Shown here piece by piece: positions 7,787-16,414 of a stretch of 64,000 nt of DNA; position 1 is the stretch's first letter, and every line of letters starts with the position of its first letter. The stretch lies in the NCBI RefSeq assembly GCF_003946515.1, contig NZ_RHOM01000009.1, forward strand, positions 1 to 64,000, read 5' to 3'. The notes below the pieces were generated by a model, which was not told the origin of the DNA, did no database searches, and saw only the letters and a program-made list of their open reading frames with translations. The position numbers and the translations under genes are program-made. Source of the DNA: Companilactobacillus zhongbaensis. GTDB lineage: Bacteria; Bacillota; Bacilli; Lactobacillales; Lactobacillaceae.

Positions 7787-8590
7787 ATGCCTAAAGCTTT
7801 ATACGGTTTGATCGGCTACCCAGCCATGCATTCGAAATCACCCATCATGCAAAACGCAGCGATGGAAAAATTAAACATCGATGCCGAATATCAAGCCTTC
7901 GAATTTGCCCCAACAAAAATGAACGACGAGATCCAGAAATTAAAATTAAAAAACATCCAAGGATTCAACGTCACCATGCCTTACAAACAGGCGATCATTA
8001 ACTACTTGGACGAAGTTGATCCCTTAGCCAAAAAGCTCCAATCAGTCAACACCGTGAAAAAAGTCGCTGACAAATGGATCGGCACTTCGACTGACGGACC
8101 AGGTTTTTGGCACACGATCAAAAATGATCCTAAAAAAGTCATCATCATCGGAACTGGTGGAGCTGCTAGAGCCATCATTTCTAGCAAGCCCGAAAACGTT
8201 GAATTAAAAGTCTTCAATCGTAACTCCAAACGTTTTCCACTTCATCAAAAACAGATGAAAGAGCTTTTTAACATCGACTTGATCAAACAATCAGAGATCT
8301 TAAAAGATCTACCGGATGCTGACTTGATCATCAACGCTACTAACGCCGGAATGCGTGACAGTGAAAGTGTCTTGAGCGAGACCGATTTTTTACAGGCAAA
8401 GAAATCGGCTCATGTCGTTGATATCATTTATCGCGACCGTCCGACAAAATTCATGGACAACGCAACCAGCGCCGGATTGACCGCCGAAAACGGCTTGAAC
8501 ATGTTGATCGCACAAGGCGTGCTCAGCTTCCAGTTTTGGTTCGGCCAAAATGCACCAGAACAATTAATGTCACAAAAGGTTCATCAATAA
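7787..8590 (+). CDS. aroE: Shikimate dehydrogenase
   Basis: A 267-residue NADPH-dependent enzyme reducing 3-dehydroshikimate to shikimate. Motifs: SKSP near residue 17 (shikimate binding), NVTMPYKQ with the catalytic Lys, the dinucleotide loop GTGGAARAI, and ENGLNMLIAQG at the C-terminus. The open frame extends far upstream inside tkt; the start at 7787 is chosen from AAGGTGGGA and the family N-terminus (GLIGYPAMHSKSP). It begins two bases after the tkt stop codon. Confidence 0.95.
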   Translation: MPKALYGLIGYPAMHSKSPIMQNAAMEKLNIDAEYQAFEFAPTKMNDEIQKLKLKNIQGFNVTMPYKQAIINYLDEVDPLAKKLQSVNTVKKVADKWIGTSTDGPGFWHTIKNDPKKVIIIGTGGAARAIISSKPENVELKVFNRNSKRFPLHQKQMKELFNIDLIKQSEILKDLPDADLIINATNAGMRDSESVLSETDFLQAKKSAHVVDIIYRDRPTKFMDNATSAGLTAENGLNMLIAQGVLSFQFWFGQNAPEQLMSQKVHQ

Positions 8591-8619
8591 GAAAACTAAT
8601 ACAAAAGAGGAATAATAAC

Positions 8620-9612
8620 ATGATTATCGAATTAACAAACACTGAAGCAGCTAACAAAGTAATGGAACAAGCTAACGAAAAGAAATTGGAACACGTATTC
8701 CAACACAATAATCGCATCGGATTCGTCGACCAAAAGGCCCTAGGAGACGTACCTTTCGAAATCAAAGACGTCAAAGAAGTTTTTACAGACCATCCCGCAG
8801 CCATTCAAGCTAGCCGTTTATTCCATCCCGAAAATACTGTCATTAAAACTGAACACAGCACGATCGGTGACGGTAGTTTCTCCCTCATCGCTGGCCCTGA
8901 CTCAATCGAATCAGAAGAACACATCCAATTGATGGGTAAAGACGTTCAAGAATCAGGAGCAACACTCCTACGTGGTGGTTCATTCAAGCCTCGGACTAAC
9001 CCATACAGTTTCCAAGGTCTCGGTGAAGAAGGTCTCAAATGGCATCGTGAAGCTGCCGACAAACTAGGCATGGATATGGTCACAGAGATCATGGACACTA
9101 GAGATCTCGAAATGATCGACAAATACACCGACATGTTCCAAATCGGAACTCGTAACATGCAAAACTTCGCCTTACTAAAAGCTGTTGGTAAAACTAACAA
9201 ACCAGTCGTCTTAAAACGTGGTATGTCAGCAACCATCGACGACTTGTTGAATGCTTCAGAATACATCGCTGCCGGCGGTAACCACCAAATCATCTTGATG
9301 GAACGTGGTATTAGAACCTTCGACAACAAGTACACACGTAATACTTTCGATGTTTCAGCTATTCCTGTTTTGAAAGACTTAACTCACTACCCAGTGATCG
9401 GTGACCCTTCACACGCTGCTGGTGTTACTAAATTCGTTGAACCAATCGGACTCGCAGCAGCTGCTGCCGGAGCTGACGGCTTGATGGTCGAGATCCACAA
9501 CCACCCTAAGGAAGCCTTCGTTGATGGCAAGCAAGCTCTAACTCCAGCTCAATTCGACCATCTAGCAAAAGTCGCAACTGACATTCATAACTTAGTGAAA
9601 GAAGAACAATAA
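8620..9612 (+). CDS. aroF: DAHP synthase (AroA beta type, with N-terminal regulatory-like domain)
   Basis: A 330-residue 3-deoxy-D-arabino-heptulosonate-7-phosphate synthase, the entry step of the pathway. The catalytic barrel shows AGPDSIES, LRGGSFKPRTNPYSFQG, QIGTRNMQNF, LKRG, GDPSHAAG and the metal-binding EIHNHP. About 75 residues precede the barrel and could be the ferredoxin-like regulatory domain of Thermotoga-type enzymes; no chorismate mutase domain is attached here. The start at 8620 follows GAGG. The last base of its stop codon is the A of the aroB ATG (TAATG). Confidence 0.93.
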   Translation: MIIELTNTEAANKVMEQANEKKLEHVFQHNNRIGFVDQKALGDVPFEIKDVKEVFTDHPAAIQASRLFHPENTVIKTEHSTIGDGSFSLIAGPDSIESEEHIQLMGKDVQESGATLLRGGSFKPRTNPYSFQGLGEEGLKWHREAADKLGMDMVTEIMDTRDLEMIDKYTDMFQIGTRNMQNFALLKAVGKTNKPVVLKRGMSATIDDLLNASEYIAAGGNHQIILMERGIRTFDNKYTRNTFDVSAIPVLKDLTHYPVIGDPSHAAGVTKFVEPIGLAAAAAGADGLMVEIHNHPKEAFVDGKQALTPAQFDHLAKVATDIHNLVKEEQ

Positions 9613-10682
9613 TGATAACCGTAACTCTACCTAATAAAACTTACGACGTAAAAATTGAAATGGGACTCGGTCGCAAGATCGGCACTGAAATCCAACAAGT
9701 TTGGTCAAAAAGAAAAGTCATCGTCATTACCGATGAACAAGTTGGCGACCTATACTTGCACACCACTGTCAGCGAATTGCAAAAAGCCGACTACGATGTC
9801 ATCACGGCTACCGTCCCCGTCGGTGAAAAATCCAAGAGCTTAAAATTTGTCGGTGAGATCATCCAGACCATGGCCGATAGTGGCTTCACTCGTGGCGACG
9901 GCGTCATTGCCCTTGGTGGTGGAGTTGTCGGTGATCTCTCAGGAACCGTTGCCAGCCTTTACATGCGAGGAATTGCCTTCATCCAGATCGCCACTTCGAT
10001 GACCGCCATGGTCGATTCTTCAGTCGGTGGCAAAACGGCCGTCAATCTCGGCAAAGTTAAAAACATCATCGGCTCATTTTATCAACCAGACTTAGTTTTG
10101 ATCGATCCGATTTTTTTAAATAGCTTGTCGGAACGCAATTTAGTCGAAGGTTACGGTGAAGTCGTCAAATGCAGCGCCTTAGAAGGTGGCGACTTCTTCG
10201 ACTTAACAGGTAATATCAACTCCGTAGATGACATTTTGGCAAACGCTAGCGAATTGATCGAAAGATCGGTCAACTTTAAAGCTAACGTCGTCATGAAAGA
10301 CGAAAAGGAAAGCAATCTTCGTCGGATCTTGAATTTTGGTCATACGTTAGGTCACGCCATCGAGTTGTTAGCTGACGGAAAATTGATGCACGGTGAAGCT
10401 GTAGCGATCGGCATGGTTTCCATTTGCCAATGCTTCGAAAAAACTAACGTCACTTCCAATGACATCACTCAAGCCATTAAAAAGCGGCTCCTTGCTGTCG
10501 GCTTACCAACTGAATCAAATTTGATCGGCACACCTGCCTTTTTTGACCATTTGAAAAATGATAAAAAAAATGACCACGGGACTTTGAATCTCGTCGCCTT
10601 AAAAAAAATTGGACAACCAGTGATCGTCCCTACTAAATTGACAGAAATGCCTGATTTTGTCTCTGCCGTCACTGTGAAATAG
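9612..10682 (+). CDS. aroB: 3-dehydroquinate synthase
   Basis: A 356-residue NAD- and zinc-dependent enzyme cyclising DAHP to 3-dehydroquinate. Motifs: PVGEKSKS, GGGVVGD, TSMTAMVDSSVGGKTAVN, GYGEVVK and NFGHTLGHAIE with zinc-binding His residues. The family's usual TLLAQVDSSVGG reads SMTAMVDSSVGG here, a mild variation. It overlaps the previous stop by one base, so translation is probably coupled. Confidence 0.95.
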   Translation: MITVTLPNKTYDVKIEMGLGRKIGTEIQQVWSKRKVIVITDEQVGDLYLHTTVSELQKADYDVITATVPVGEKSKSLKFVGEIIQTMADSGFTRGDGVIALGGGVVGDLSGTVASLYMRGIAFIQIATSMTAMVDSSVGGKTAVNLGKVKNIIGSFYQPDLVLIDPIFLNSLSERNLVEGYGEVVKCSALEGGDFFDLTGNINSVDDILANASELIERSVNFKANVVMKDEKESNLRRILNFGHTLGHAIELLADGKLMHGEAVAIGMVSICQCFEKTNVTSNDITQAIKKRLLAVGLPTESNLIGTPAFFDHLKNDKKNDHGTLNLVALKKIGQPVIVPTKLTEMPDFVSAVTVK

Positions 10683-10695
10683 CAAGGAGAACAGT

Positions 10696-11979
10696 ATGAA
10701 ACAACTACCAACAACAGAAAATGGACTACATGGAGAAATCGTCGTTCCCGGCGATAAAAGTATTTCCCACCGAGCTTTGATGTTCGGTGCCATGGCCAAC
10801 GGAACGACCAAAGTATTAAGACGTCTAGATTCTGCTGATGTTTCAAGCACGATCAGCGTATTAAAAGCTTTAGGAGCTCAGATCACTGAACTTGACGATG
10901 AAACGACCGAAGTCATCGGAACTGGCATCAACGGTTTAAAAAATCCCACAACAGCTTTAGACATGGGAAATTCTGGGACATCAACACGTCTTTTGACTGG
11001 ATTGATCACGGGGGCTGGCATCAAGGCTACTATTATAGGTGACGACAGCTTATCGACTCGCCCAATGAAACGAGTAACTGACCCGCTCTCAGAAATCGGT
11101 GGCCAATTATCAACGACCGACGGTCACTTGCCGATCAAGATCAATGCTTCAAAACTGGCACCAACAATCAACCAAACCCTCAAAGTAGGTTCGGCGCAAG
11201 TCAAAAGTGCCCTGCTATTAGCAGGCTTAGCAGCTGGCTCGGATACTTTCGTGACCGATCCATTCAAAACGAGAAATCACACCGAACAAATGTTGCCAAA
11301 ATTCGGCGTCGACGTTTCGATCCAAGGCGATACCATCCACATCCCTGCCGGTCAAAAACTACAGCCGACTGAGATCGAAGTCCCTGGCGACATTTCGTCA
11401 GCCGCTTACTGGATCGTTGCTGGATTGATCACACCGAACAGTCAGTTAACGATCAAAAACGTTGGGATCAATCCAACTCGAACTGGTTTGTTAACAGTCT
11501 TAAAAAACATGGGCGCTGACATTACCATTGATCAAAAAGACACCATCGGTGAACCAATCGCCGATATCACTGTCAAAACTAGTCAGCTCCACGGAACGGT
11601 CGTTAAAGGCGACATTATTCCTTCATTGATCGATGAGCTACCGATGGTCGTCCTCGCTGCCACGCAGGCGGAAGGTCAAACGATCATCAAAGACGCAGCT
11701 GAATTAAAAGTTAAAGAAACCGATCGGATCCAAACTGTGACCGAAGAATTGAACAAATTAAATGCTCAAGTAATCGCCACAGATGACGGCTTCATAATTA
11801 ACGGACCAAAGCAGCTTTTTGCTAACGATACACACGTTTCTGGACATTCAGATCATCGAATTGCGATGATGTTAAGTGTTGCAGCTTTAGTAACCAATGG
11901 TACTATTGTGTTAGATGATGACGAGAGTGTGCAAATCTCGTATCCAACATTTTTCAATAACCTGGAAGGAATCGTGTAA
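10696..11979 (+). CDS. aroA: 5-enolpyruvylshikimate-3-phosphate synthase
   Basis: A 427-residue enzyme joining shikimate 3-phosphate with phosphoenolpyruvate. Visible motifs: PGDKSISHRALM at the N-terminus, MGNSGTSTRLL, the DDSLSTRPMKR loop, SAQVKSALLLAGL, KETDRI and GHSDHRIAM near the end. AAGGAG precedes the ATG by about 6 bases. Active-site loop sequences would decide the class I or II assignment; I did not assign it. Confidence 0.95.
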   Translation: MKQLPTTENGLHGEIVVPGDKSISHRALMFGAMANGTTKVLRRLDSADVSSTISVLKALGAQITELDDETTEVIGTGINGLKNPTTALDMGNSGTSTRLLTGLITGAGIKATIIGDDSLSTRPMKRVTDPLSEIGGQLSTTDGHLPIKINASKLAPTINQTLKVGSAQVKSALLLAGLAAGSDTFVTDPFKTRNHTEQMLPKFGVDVSIQGDTIHIPAGQKLQPTEIEVPGDISSAAYWIVAGLITPNSQLTIKNVGINPTRTGLLTVLKNMGADITIDQKDTIGEPIADITVKTSQLHGTVVKGDIIPSLIDELPMVVLAATQAEGQTIIKDAAELKVKETDRIQTVTEELNKLNAQVIATDDGFIINGPKQLFANDTHVSGHSDHRIAMMLSVAALVTNGTIVLDDDESVQISYPTFFNNLEGIV

Positions 11980-11981
11980 TC

Positions 11982-12824
11982 ATGACAAAAGTAATCGTAG
12001 ACGGACTTGGATCAATGGGAAGTTCCCTAGCAGAAAAATTAGAAAGTAGCGGCTATTACGTAATTGGTATAGATGACAATCCATCTACAACGCAGATTGC
12101 TTTGTCGGCCAATGTCGTCAATGAGATCGGACATTGGGACGAAGAAACAGCTAAACAAGCTGATTTAATTATTTTATGTACTCCTGTTTCAGTAATTATT
12201 AAGCAATTAAACGCTCTCAAAGAAATGGACTTAAAAGATAACACTATTATTATGGATATCGGTTCAACCAAAGGCGAAATTCTCCAAGCAGCCGCTGGTT
12301 TAAAGAACTTTATCGGTGGTCACCCTATGATCGGTACTGAAAGAAAAGGTATCGTCGGTCGTGACAAAGATATGTTCAAAAACACTCCTTTCTTCTTGAT
12401 CGGTGACAACGACCTAGCTGAAAAAGTAACCAAATTGTTGAGTCCCTTAGGTTCCGATTTCCAACAATTGTCAGCAAACGAACACGACCACTTAACAGCA
12501 GCCATCAGTGCATTACCACACCTTGTGGCCTATGCCCTAACTGACTCTGTCGACAAAATGTTACCTGACAACAAATTAAACTGGCAAAACCGTGTCGCTG
12601 GTGGTTTTAGCGATACAACACGGATTGCCAAATCCAATCCAAGTTTGTGGACTGACATCATTATGTCCAACAGACAACAAATCATCGAAGGTCTCGATAA
12701 CATGATCGATACACTATCAGACTATCGTAATGACCTAGCACAAGATGATAATGAGAAATTAAACAAGAAAATATCAAAGGCTCAAGAAATTAGAAAAAAG
12801 GTAGGTGAGCCTATAAATGGCTGA
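11982..12824 (+). CDS. tyrA: Prephenate dehydrogenase
   Basis: A 280-residue NAD-dependent oxidative decarboxylase forming 4-hydroxyphenylpyruvate for tyrosine. The N-terminal Rossmann motif reads VDGLGSMGSSLA; DIGSTKG, GGHPMIGTE and SALPHLVAYAL mark the TyrA core. No C-terminal ACT domain follows, consistent with its short length, so feedback control by an ACT domain is absent. It overlaps the following kinase gene by 8 bases. No prephenate dehydratase (phenylalanine branch) is in the window. Confidence 0.93.
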   Translation: MTKVIVDGLGSMGSSLAEKLESSGYYVIGIDDNPSTTQIALSANVVNEIGHWDEETAKQADLIILCTPVSVIIKQLNALKEMDLKDNTIIMDIGSTKGEILQAAAGLKNFIGGHPMIGTERKGIVGRDKDMFKNTPFFLIGDNDLAEKVTKLLSPLGSDFQQLSANEHDHLTAAISALPHLVAYALTDSVDKMLPDNKLNWQNRVAGGFSDTTRIAKSNPSLWTDIIMSNRQQIIEGLDNMIDTLSDYRNDLAQDDNEKLNKKISKAQEIRKKVGEPING

Positions 12825-13599
12825 CACTGTAATGCTAATTGGCTTCATGGGCGCAGGTAAAACAACTGTCGGACAACAGTTAGCCCAGGCCACTTCGCAA
12901 AAATTTTTAGATTTAGACGACGAATTCGTCAAAGAAACAAAAACTTCGATCAACGATTTTATGGCTGAACACGGTGAAGCAGGCTTTCGGAAAATGGAAA
13001 CTAGTATCCTCGCCAACAGATTACTAAGCCCCGGCGTTATTAGCACTGGCGGTGGCATCATCGAATCAGCAGACAACCGCCAGATCATCCAAAACAGCGA
13101 TGCAAAGGTGATTTTCTTGCAAGCTGATTTTGCGACAGTCTTACAACGATTGTCGGCTGATACTGATCGGCCATTGTTACGTAAGCTTTCGATGAAAGAA
13201 CTATTGGACCGTTGGGAATTGCGCCAACCACTCTATAATCAGGTGGCTGATGCGGTGGTGATGACTAACGGTAAGGCTCCGAGAAAAATTGTCAATGAAC
13301 TGATGAGTTTGTTGGAGTCTCCGGATGATTCTTTGATTGGATTGCGTAGTCAGATCGATAGTTTGGATCGCCAGATTTTGCGATTGGTTTCGGAACGGAT
13401 CGATGTTGTTAAGGAAGTGGCTGATTTTAAGAAGCGCAATGGTATTTCGGTTGTACAGCAGGATCGGATGGATCAGATTCGCGCAGAGCTGAAGTCGGAG
13501 TTTCGTGCCGATGGGAATATCTCGGATGATTTTGTTGACGCGATGGTTAGTTTGTTGACTTCTTCTGCGATTGATCATGAGAATAGGATGATTGGTTAG
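12817..13599 (+). CDS. Shikimate kinase fused to AroQ-type chorismate mutase
   Basis: A 260-residue fusion. Residues 1-165 are shikimate kinase with Walker A GFMGAGKTTVGQQ, LDDEFV and GGG at the substrate site. Residues about 168-255 match AroQ chorismate mutase (LRSQIDSLDRQILRLVSERI, then VAEV-like helices). The fusion would supply both shikimate 3-phosphate and prephenate. Codon use changes sharply along the gene: near the start 9 of 24 third bases are G/T, in the mutase half 21 of 24. This shift coincides with element copy 2 just downstream rather than with the domain boundary being foreign. Confidence 0.9.
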   Translation: MADTVMLIGFMGAGKTTVGQQLAQATSQKFLDLDDEFVKETKTSINDFMAEHGEAGFRKMETSILANRLLSPGVISTGGGIIESADNRQIIQNSDAKVIFLQADFATVLQRLSADTDRPLLRKLSMKELLDRWELRQPLYNQVADAVVMTNGKAPRKIVNELMSLLESPDDSLIGLRSQIDSLDRQILRLVSERIDVVKEVADFKKRNGISVVQQDRMDQIRAELKSEFRADGNISDDFVDAMVSLLTSSAIDHENRMIG

Positions 13600-13629
13600 A
13601 TGGACGCTCATTTTTGTGAGCGTCTTTTT

Positions 13630-13945
13630 TTCTTGAGGTGAGAGAGTTTTTGGCAGACGAGAAGCGTTTTGCTTGTGGTGGTGTTGGTGATTTTTGGTGG
13701 TTGGGGTTGGTGGTAGTAGTTTGGTGTGGTGGTTCACTGCCGGCTCCGGGGCCCGGGGATACAGCCACTGGAACGCTGCCGACTCGATTTGAGCTCCTCG
13801 AAGAAGTGCACTTCGACGATCTCAAATACGAGTCTTATTCTAAGCGATAAATCGCTAAGAATAATTTGGCGGCTGAGGGCTGTATCCCCAGGCCCCTCCG
13901 CCTAGGTTAGTACAATCCCCCCTTTGTTTAGTGGGGAAATAGGTG
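13630..13945 (-). repeat. Intergenic structured element, copy 2 (core)
   Basis: On the minus strand it reads GGGGATTGTACTAACCTAGG, left arm GGGGCCTGGGGATACAGCC, hairpin A (ATTCTTAGCGAT), hairpin B (TTTGAGATCG...GAGCTCAAA), GCGTTCCA, right arm GGCTGTATCCCCGGGCCCC, end box GGCAGTGAACC, and the tail shared with copies 1 and 4. The outer arms pair over about 20 bases. Nearly identical to copy 1 in opposite orientation. Confidence 0.88.
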
Positions 13946-14490
13946 CTTCCTAGTTTTATGCGCAAGATTTGTTTTGTTTGAGCTCCTTGCTGCTTCTCGG
14001 TTCGCGGGACTGAAGCTCCGCTCATTTTGCTTCCTGGCGTACCTTTGGTTTGCAATCTTTTGTTTTCTTTCTTGTTGGATAAGTGGATTTTTTTCCTGTT
14101 TGTTCTCTTGCTTTCGCTTCTGGCTTGCGTGCTCGATTCTCTCGCACTCTCGCCTTGTTCTGATTTATCTTTTTTCTCTGATTATTTTGATTCTTCTTTT
14201 TCTATTTTTCTCCGTTTGATTCATATTGCTTTTGCTCTCCCCTCGTTTTCTTGCTCGCTTGCTCGTTCCTCGCACTCTCGCCTCTTTCTGTTTTTTCCTT
14301 TTTTTCTAATAACTTGTTTATTTTACGTAATTATTTTGTAGATTTACTTTCATGTTAGTTTGACCGATGTTCTTCTTCATTCCCTTTTCTTTGTTTTTAT
14401 CTGGTACTATTTAAGTGAATGTAGCGTTACGTTTTTCTGATGTAAAAGGCTTTTGACAGACTTTTGTTTGCGGTTGGTTCTTAATTAGAG
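13946..14490 (-). repeat. Upstream part of element copy 2: GT-rich spacer with two hairpin repeats
   Basis: This gene-free stretch is strongly T/G-rich on the plus strand. Two similar blocks, 14122-14154 and 14253-14282, read on the minus strand as GGCGAGAGTGCGAG... and correspond to the upstream hairpin block before copy 4 (28122, GGCGAGAGTGCGCG). Open frames here are compositional artefacts with phenylalanine/leucine-rich nonsense translations. Confidence 0.6.
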
Positions 14491-14504
14491 ATGGGGAGAT
14501 GCTT

Positions 14505-15071
14505 ATGTTTATTGGGTCTAAGATTTCGGATTTGCGTGCTAGTCGGGGTTGTAGTCAGGAGAAGTTGGCTGAGTTGCTTTTGGTTAGTCGGCAAACTATT
14601 TCTAACTGGGAGAATGATAAGACTTATCCTGATATTGATCGATTGGTGGCTTTGTCTGATTTGTTTGATGTCTCTCTGGATGAATTGATTAAGGAGGATA
14701 TTCCGCTGATGAAAAATAAGATTGCTCGTCAGAAGATTCGTTTGTATGGGTTTAGTTTTATTAGCGTTTTGGTTTTGTCTTATCTTAGTTTGATTACTTT
14801 GAAGTGGTCAATTTCTTTAGGTTCTTGGTTGGTTGGTGCTTTTTGTGTCTTGGGATTGGTGTTGTTATATTTTCTATGGAAGACTGCTGACTCCGCTAAT
14901 TTAAAGACTTTTTCTCAAATAGTGTCATTTTCGCAAAATAAATTGACTCCACCTGTTCATCGCTCCAAAGCTAAAATCATTTGGCTGACTATTTTAGGTG
15001 GCATCATTGGTTTAGGGATCGGCTTGGTCTTAGTTTGGCTCATTTTCCACTTTGTTTTGAACCTAATTTGA
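14505..15071 (+). CDS. XRE-family HTH protein with C-terminal membrane segments
   Basis: A 188-residue protein with an N-terminal Cro/C1-type HTH (KISDLRASRGCSQEKLAELL...SRQTISNWE, residues about 5-60). Three hydrophobic helices follow at roughly 80-100, 105-125 and 165-188. This layout is common in small Firmicute membrane-anchored regulators of unknown target. The start at 14505 is preferred to 14499 because GGGGAG is at the right distance. The first 20 third bases are all G or T, while near the end 13 of 20 are, following the distance to element copy 2. Function beyond DNA binding is unknown. Confidence 0.8.
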   Translation: MFIGSKISDLRASRGCSQEKLAELLLVSRQTISNWENDKTYPDIDRLVALSDLFDVSLDELIKEDIPLMKNKIARQKIRLYGFSFISVLVLSYLSLITLKWSISLGSWLVGAFCVLGLVLLYFLWKTADSANLKTFSQIVSFSQNKLTPPVHRSKAKIIWLTILGGIIGLGIGLVLVWLIFHFVLNLI

Positions 15072-15089
15072 TGAAATGAGGTTTTCATA

Positions 15090-15245
15090 ATGGCCGGATT
15101 AGAAGATAAAGACTATTTACTACGTCAATATAGTCAAATTGCAAAAATGTTAGGCAATTTCGTCAATAAGGAAACTGCTGAGCAAATTATCCATTTTGAT
15201 ATTAAGCAAGAGCAAACTACTAATAATCGTAAGAAAGATGATTGA
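15090..15245 (+). CDS. Small hypothetical protein (51 aa)
   Basis: A short ORF starting MAGLEDKDYLLRQYSQIAK and ending in a polar tail (NNRKKDD). It begins 18 bases after the previous stop, with a GAGG site about 7 bases before the ATG, and ends just before a terminator. I do not recognise the family; it looks helical and soluble. Probably co-transcribed with the XRE membrane protein. Confidence 0.6.
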   Translation: MAGLEDKDYLLRQYSQIAKMLGNFVNKETAEQIIHFDIKQEQTTNNRKKDD

Positions 15246-15269
15246 TCTTTAACGAAATTTGGAAGATTC

Positions 15270-15308
15270 CACAAAAAAAAGCCATCCACCCCTGGATGAC
15301 TTTTTTAT
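15270..15308. terminator. Bidirectional terminator between the small ORF and osmC
   Basis: GCCATCCA-CCCC-TGGATGAC flanked by A and T runs on both sides. It serves the rightward XRE unit and the leftward OsmC gene. Confidence 0.8.
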
Positions 15309-15748
15309 TAATCTCTTACTACACCGGTTCTTACTAACTTAACCCCATTTGTTAAGTTGTCGGCGATTGGACATGTGTCCTCGATGAAGTCAGCGAATTT
15401 CTCTGCTTTTTCTTGTGATTCATTTGTCTTGAAGTGCGTTTCAAAACGAATTTCTTGGAAACCATTACGAATATTAGGATCCCCCATGAATCCAGCTGGA
15501 TCGAAGTCCCCTGCTAATTCGATGTGAAACTCTTCAAATTCGAATCCAAATTTCTTTGCGAATGAGGCTGCACAGATCGATTGGCAAGCGCCTAATGCAC
15601 AAAGCAAAACCTCGATTGGATTCATTCCAGCGTCTGTTCCACCCATGTGTTTTGGTTCATCGATCAAAATCTTGAAATTTCTTGATGCCGTTTCAACCTG
15701 CATGCCTTCAGGTAATTTTTTGGCAGTTGCTGTAACTGTTTGTAACAT
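15308..15748 (-). CDS. OsmC/Ohr-family peroxide-reducing protein
   Basis: A 146-residue OsmC-like protein. The two redox cysteines appear in LGACQSICAAS (about residues 50-60) and DTCPIADN (about 125-130). The family reduces organic hydroperoxides using thiols. It is divergent from a MarR-type regulator that also has an N-terminal cysteine, and a palindrome lies between them, so induction by peroxide is likely. The start follows a GGGGGAA site. Confidence 0.9.
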   Translation of the reverse strand: MLQTVTATAKKLPEGMQVETASRNFKILIDEPKHMGGTDAGMNPIEVLLCALGACQSICAASFAKKFGFEFEEFHIELAGDFDPAGFMGDPNIRNGFQEIRFETHFKTNESQEKAEKFADFIEDTCPIADNLTNGVKLVRTGVVRD

Positions 15749-15822
15749 TTGAAATTCCCCCTTGAGTTTGTGATGTTTTTAACTTACAGACAAATTTTAT
15801 CATGCAAAAAATATAAAAACAA

Positions 15823-15836
15823 TACTTAGCTAAGTA
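15823..15836. promoter_or_regulatory. MarR-type operator palindrome
   Basis: TACTTAGCTAAGTA is a perfect 14-base palindrome midway between the divergent osmC and marR genes, sized and placed as a MarR/OhrR operator. Binding is inferred. Confidence 0.6.
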
Positions 15837-15908
15837 ATTATTTATAATCTGTACTATTAATAAATATATTTTGTTATACTTGATAAAAATAACAAGGAGG
15901 ATCCGCTG

Positions 15909-16337
15909 GTGTTTAAAATCGACAACTGTTTAGCTTTCATTACAAATCAAAGCGGCAAAATTTTCTCAGAAGCTTTAGAGAAAGACCTACGACCGTACGG
16001 AATAACCCGCAGCCAGTGGATAGCCTTATACTTCCTCCACGAAACACCCAAAATAACTCAAAAAGAGCTAGCAGAAAAAATGTCCATCAAAGAACCAAGC
16101 ATAGTTCGCCTAACGCAACGCTTAGAATCGGAAGGCCTAATAAACAGGATCCAAGACGAAAACGACAAAAGAAACAAACAACTGCAACTAACCAAAAAAG
16201 GCAACGAAAAATGCCTAGCCCTACTACCAGTCGCAGAAAACTTCAAAGACCACACAGTAAAAGGAATAAGTGACCAAGACCTCGAAACCGTCGTCAAAGT
16301 ACTAAATCAAATGGTCGAAAATACAAAAAAGGACTAA
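15909..16337 (+). CDS. MarR-family regulator, OhrR-like
   Basis: A 142-residue winged-helix regulator. The HTH region reads TQKELAEKMSIKEPSIVRLTQRLE (about 50-75), followed by a wing with DENDKRNKQ. A cysteine at residue 7 (IDNCLAFI) is where OhrR-type proteins carry their peroxide-sensing cysteine. The start is GTG at 15909, preceded by AAGGAGG. Divergence from the OsmC gene supports control of it. Most of the gene uses A/C-ending codons, unlike the OsmC gene, as expected beside element copy 3. Confidence 0.85.
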   Translation: MFKIDNCLAFITNQSGKIFSEALEKDLRPYGITRSQWIALYFLHETPKITQKELAEKMSIKEPSIVRLTQRLESEGLINRIQDENDKRNKQLQLTKKGNEKCLALLPVAENFKDHTVKGISDQDLETVVKVLNQMVENTKKD

Positions 16338-16414
16338 AAAAGAACTTCACCTCAAGACCTTGAATTTGCCTTTGGTTTTGATCTTGGTTTAGGTTTCATT
16401 CATTTTACCCAAAC

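Noticed and set aside
13201-13737. Minus-strand 178-aa frame antisense to the aroK-chorismate mutase gene
   Set aside because: It exists only because the G/T skew removes stops on the opposite strand; the Asn/His/Thr/Pro-rich translation is not protein-like.
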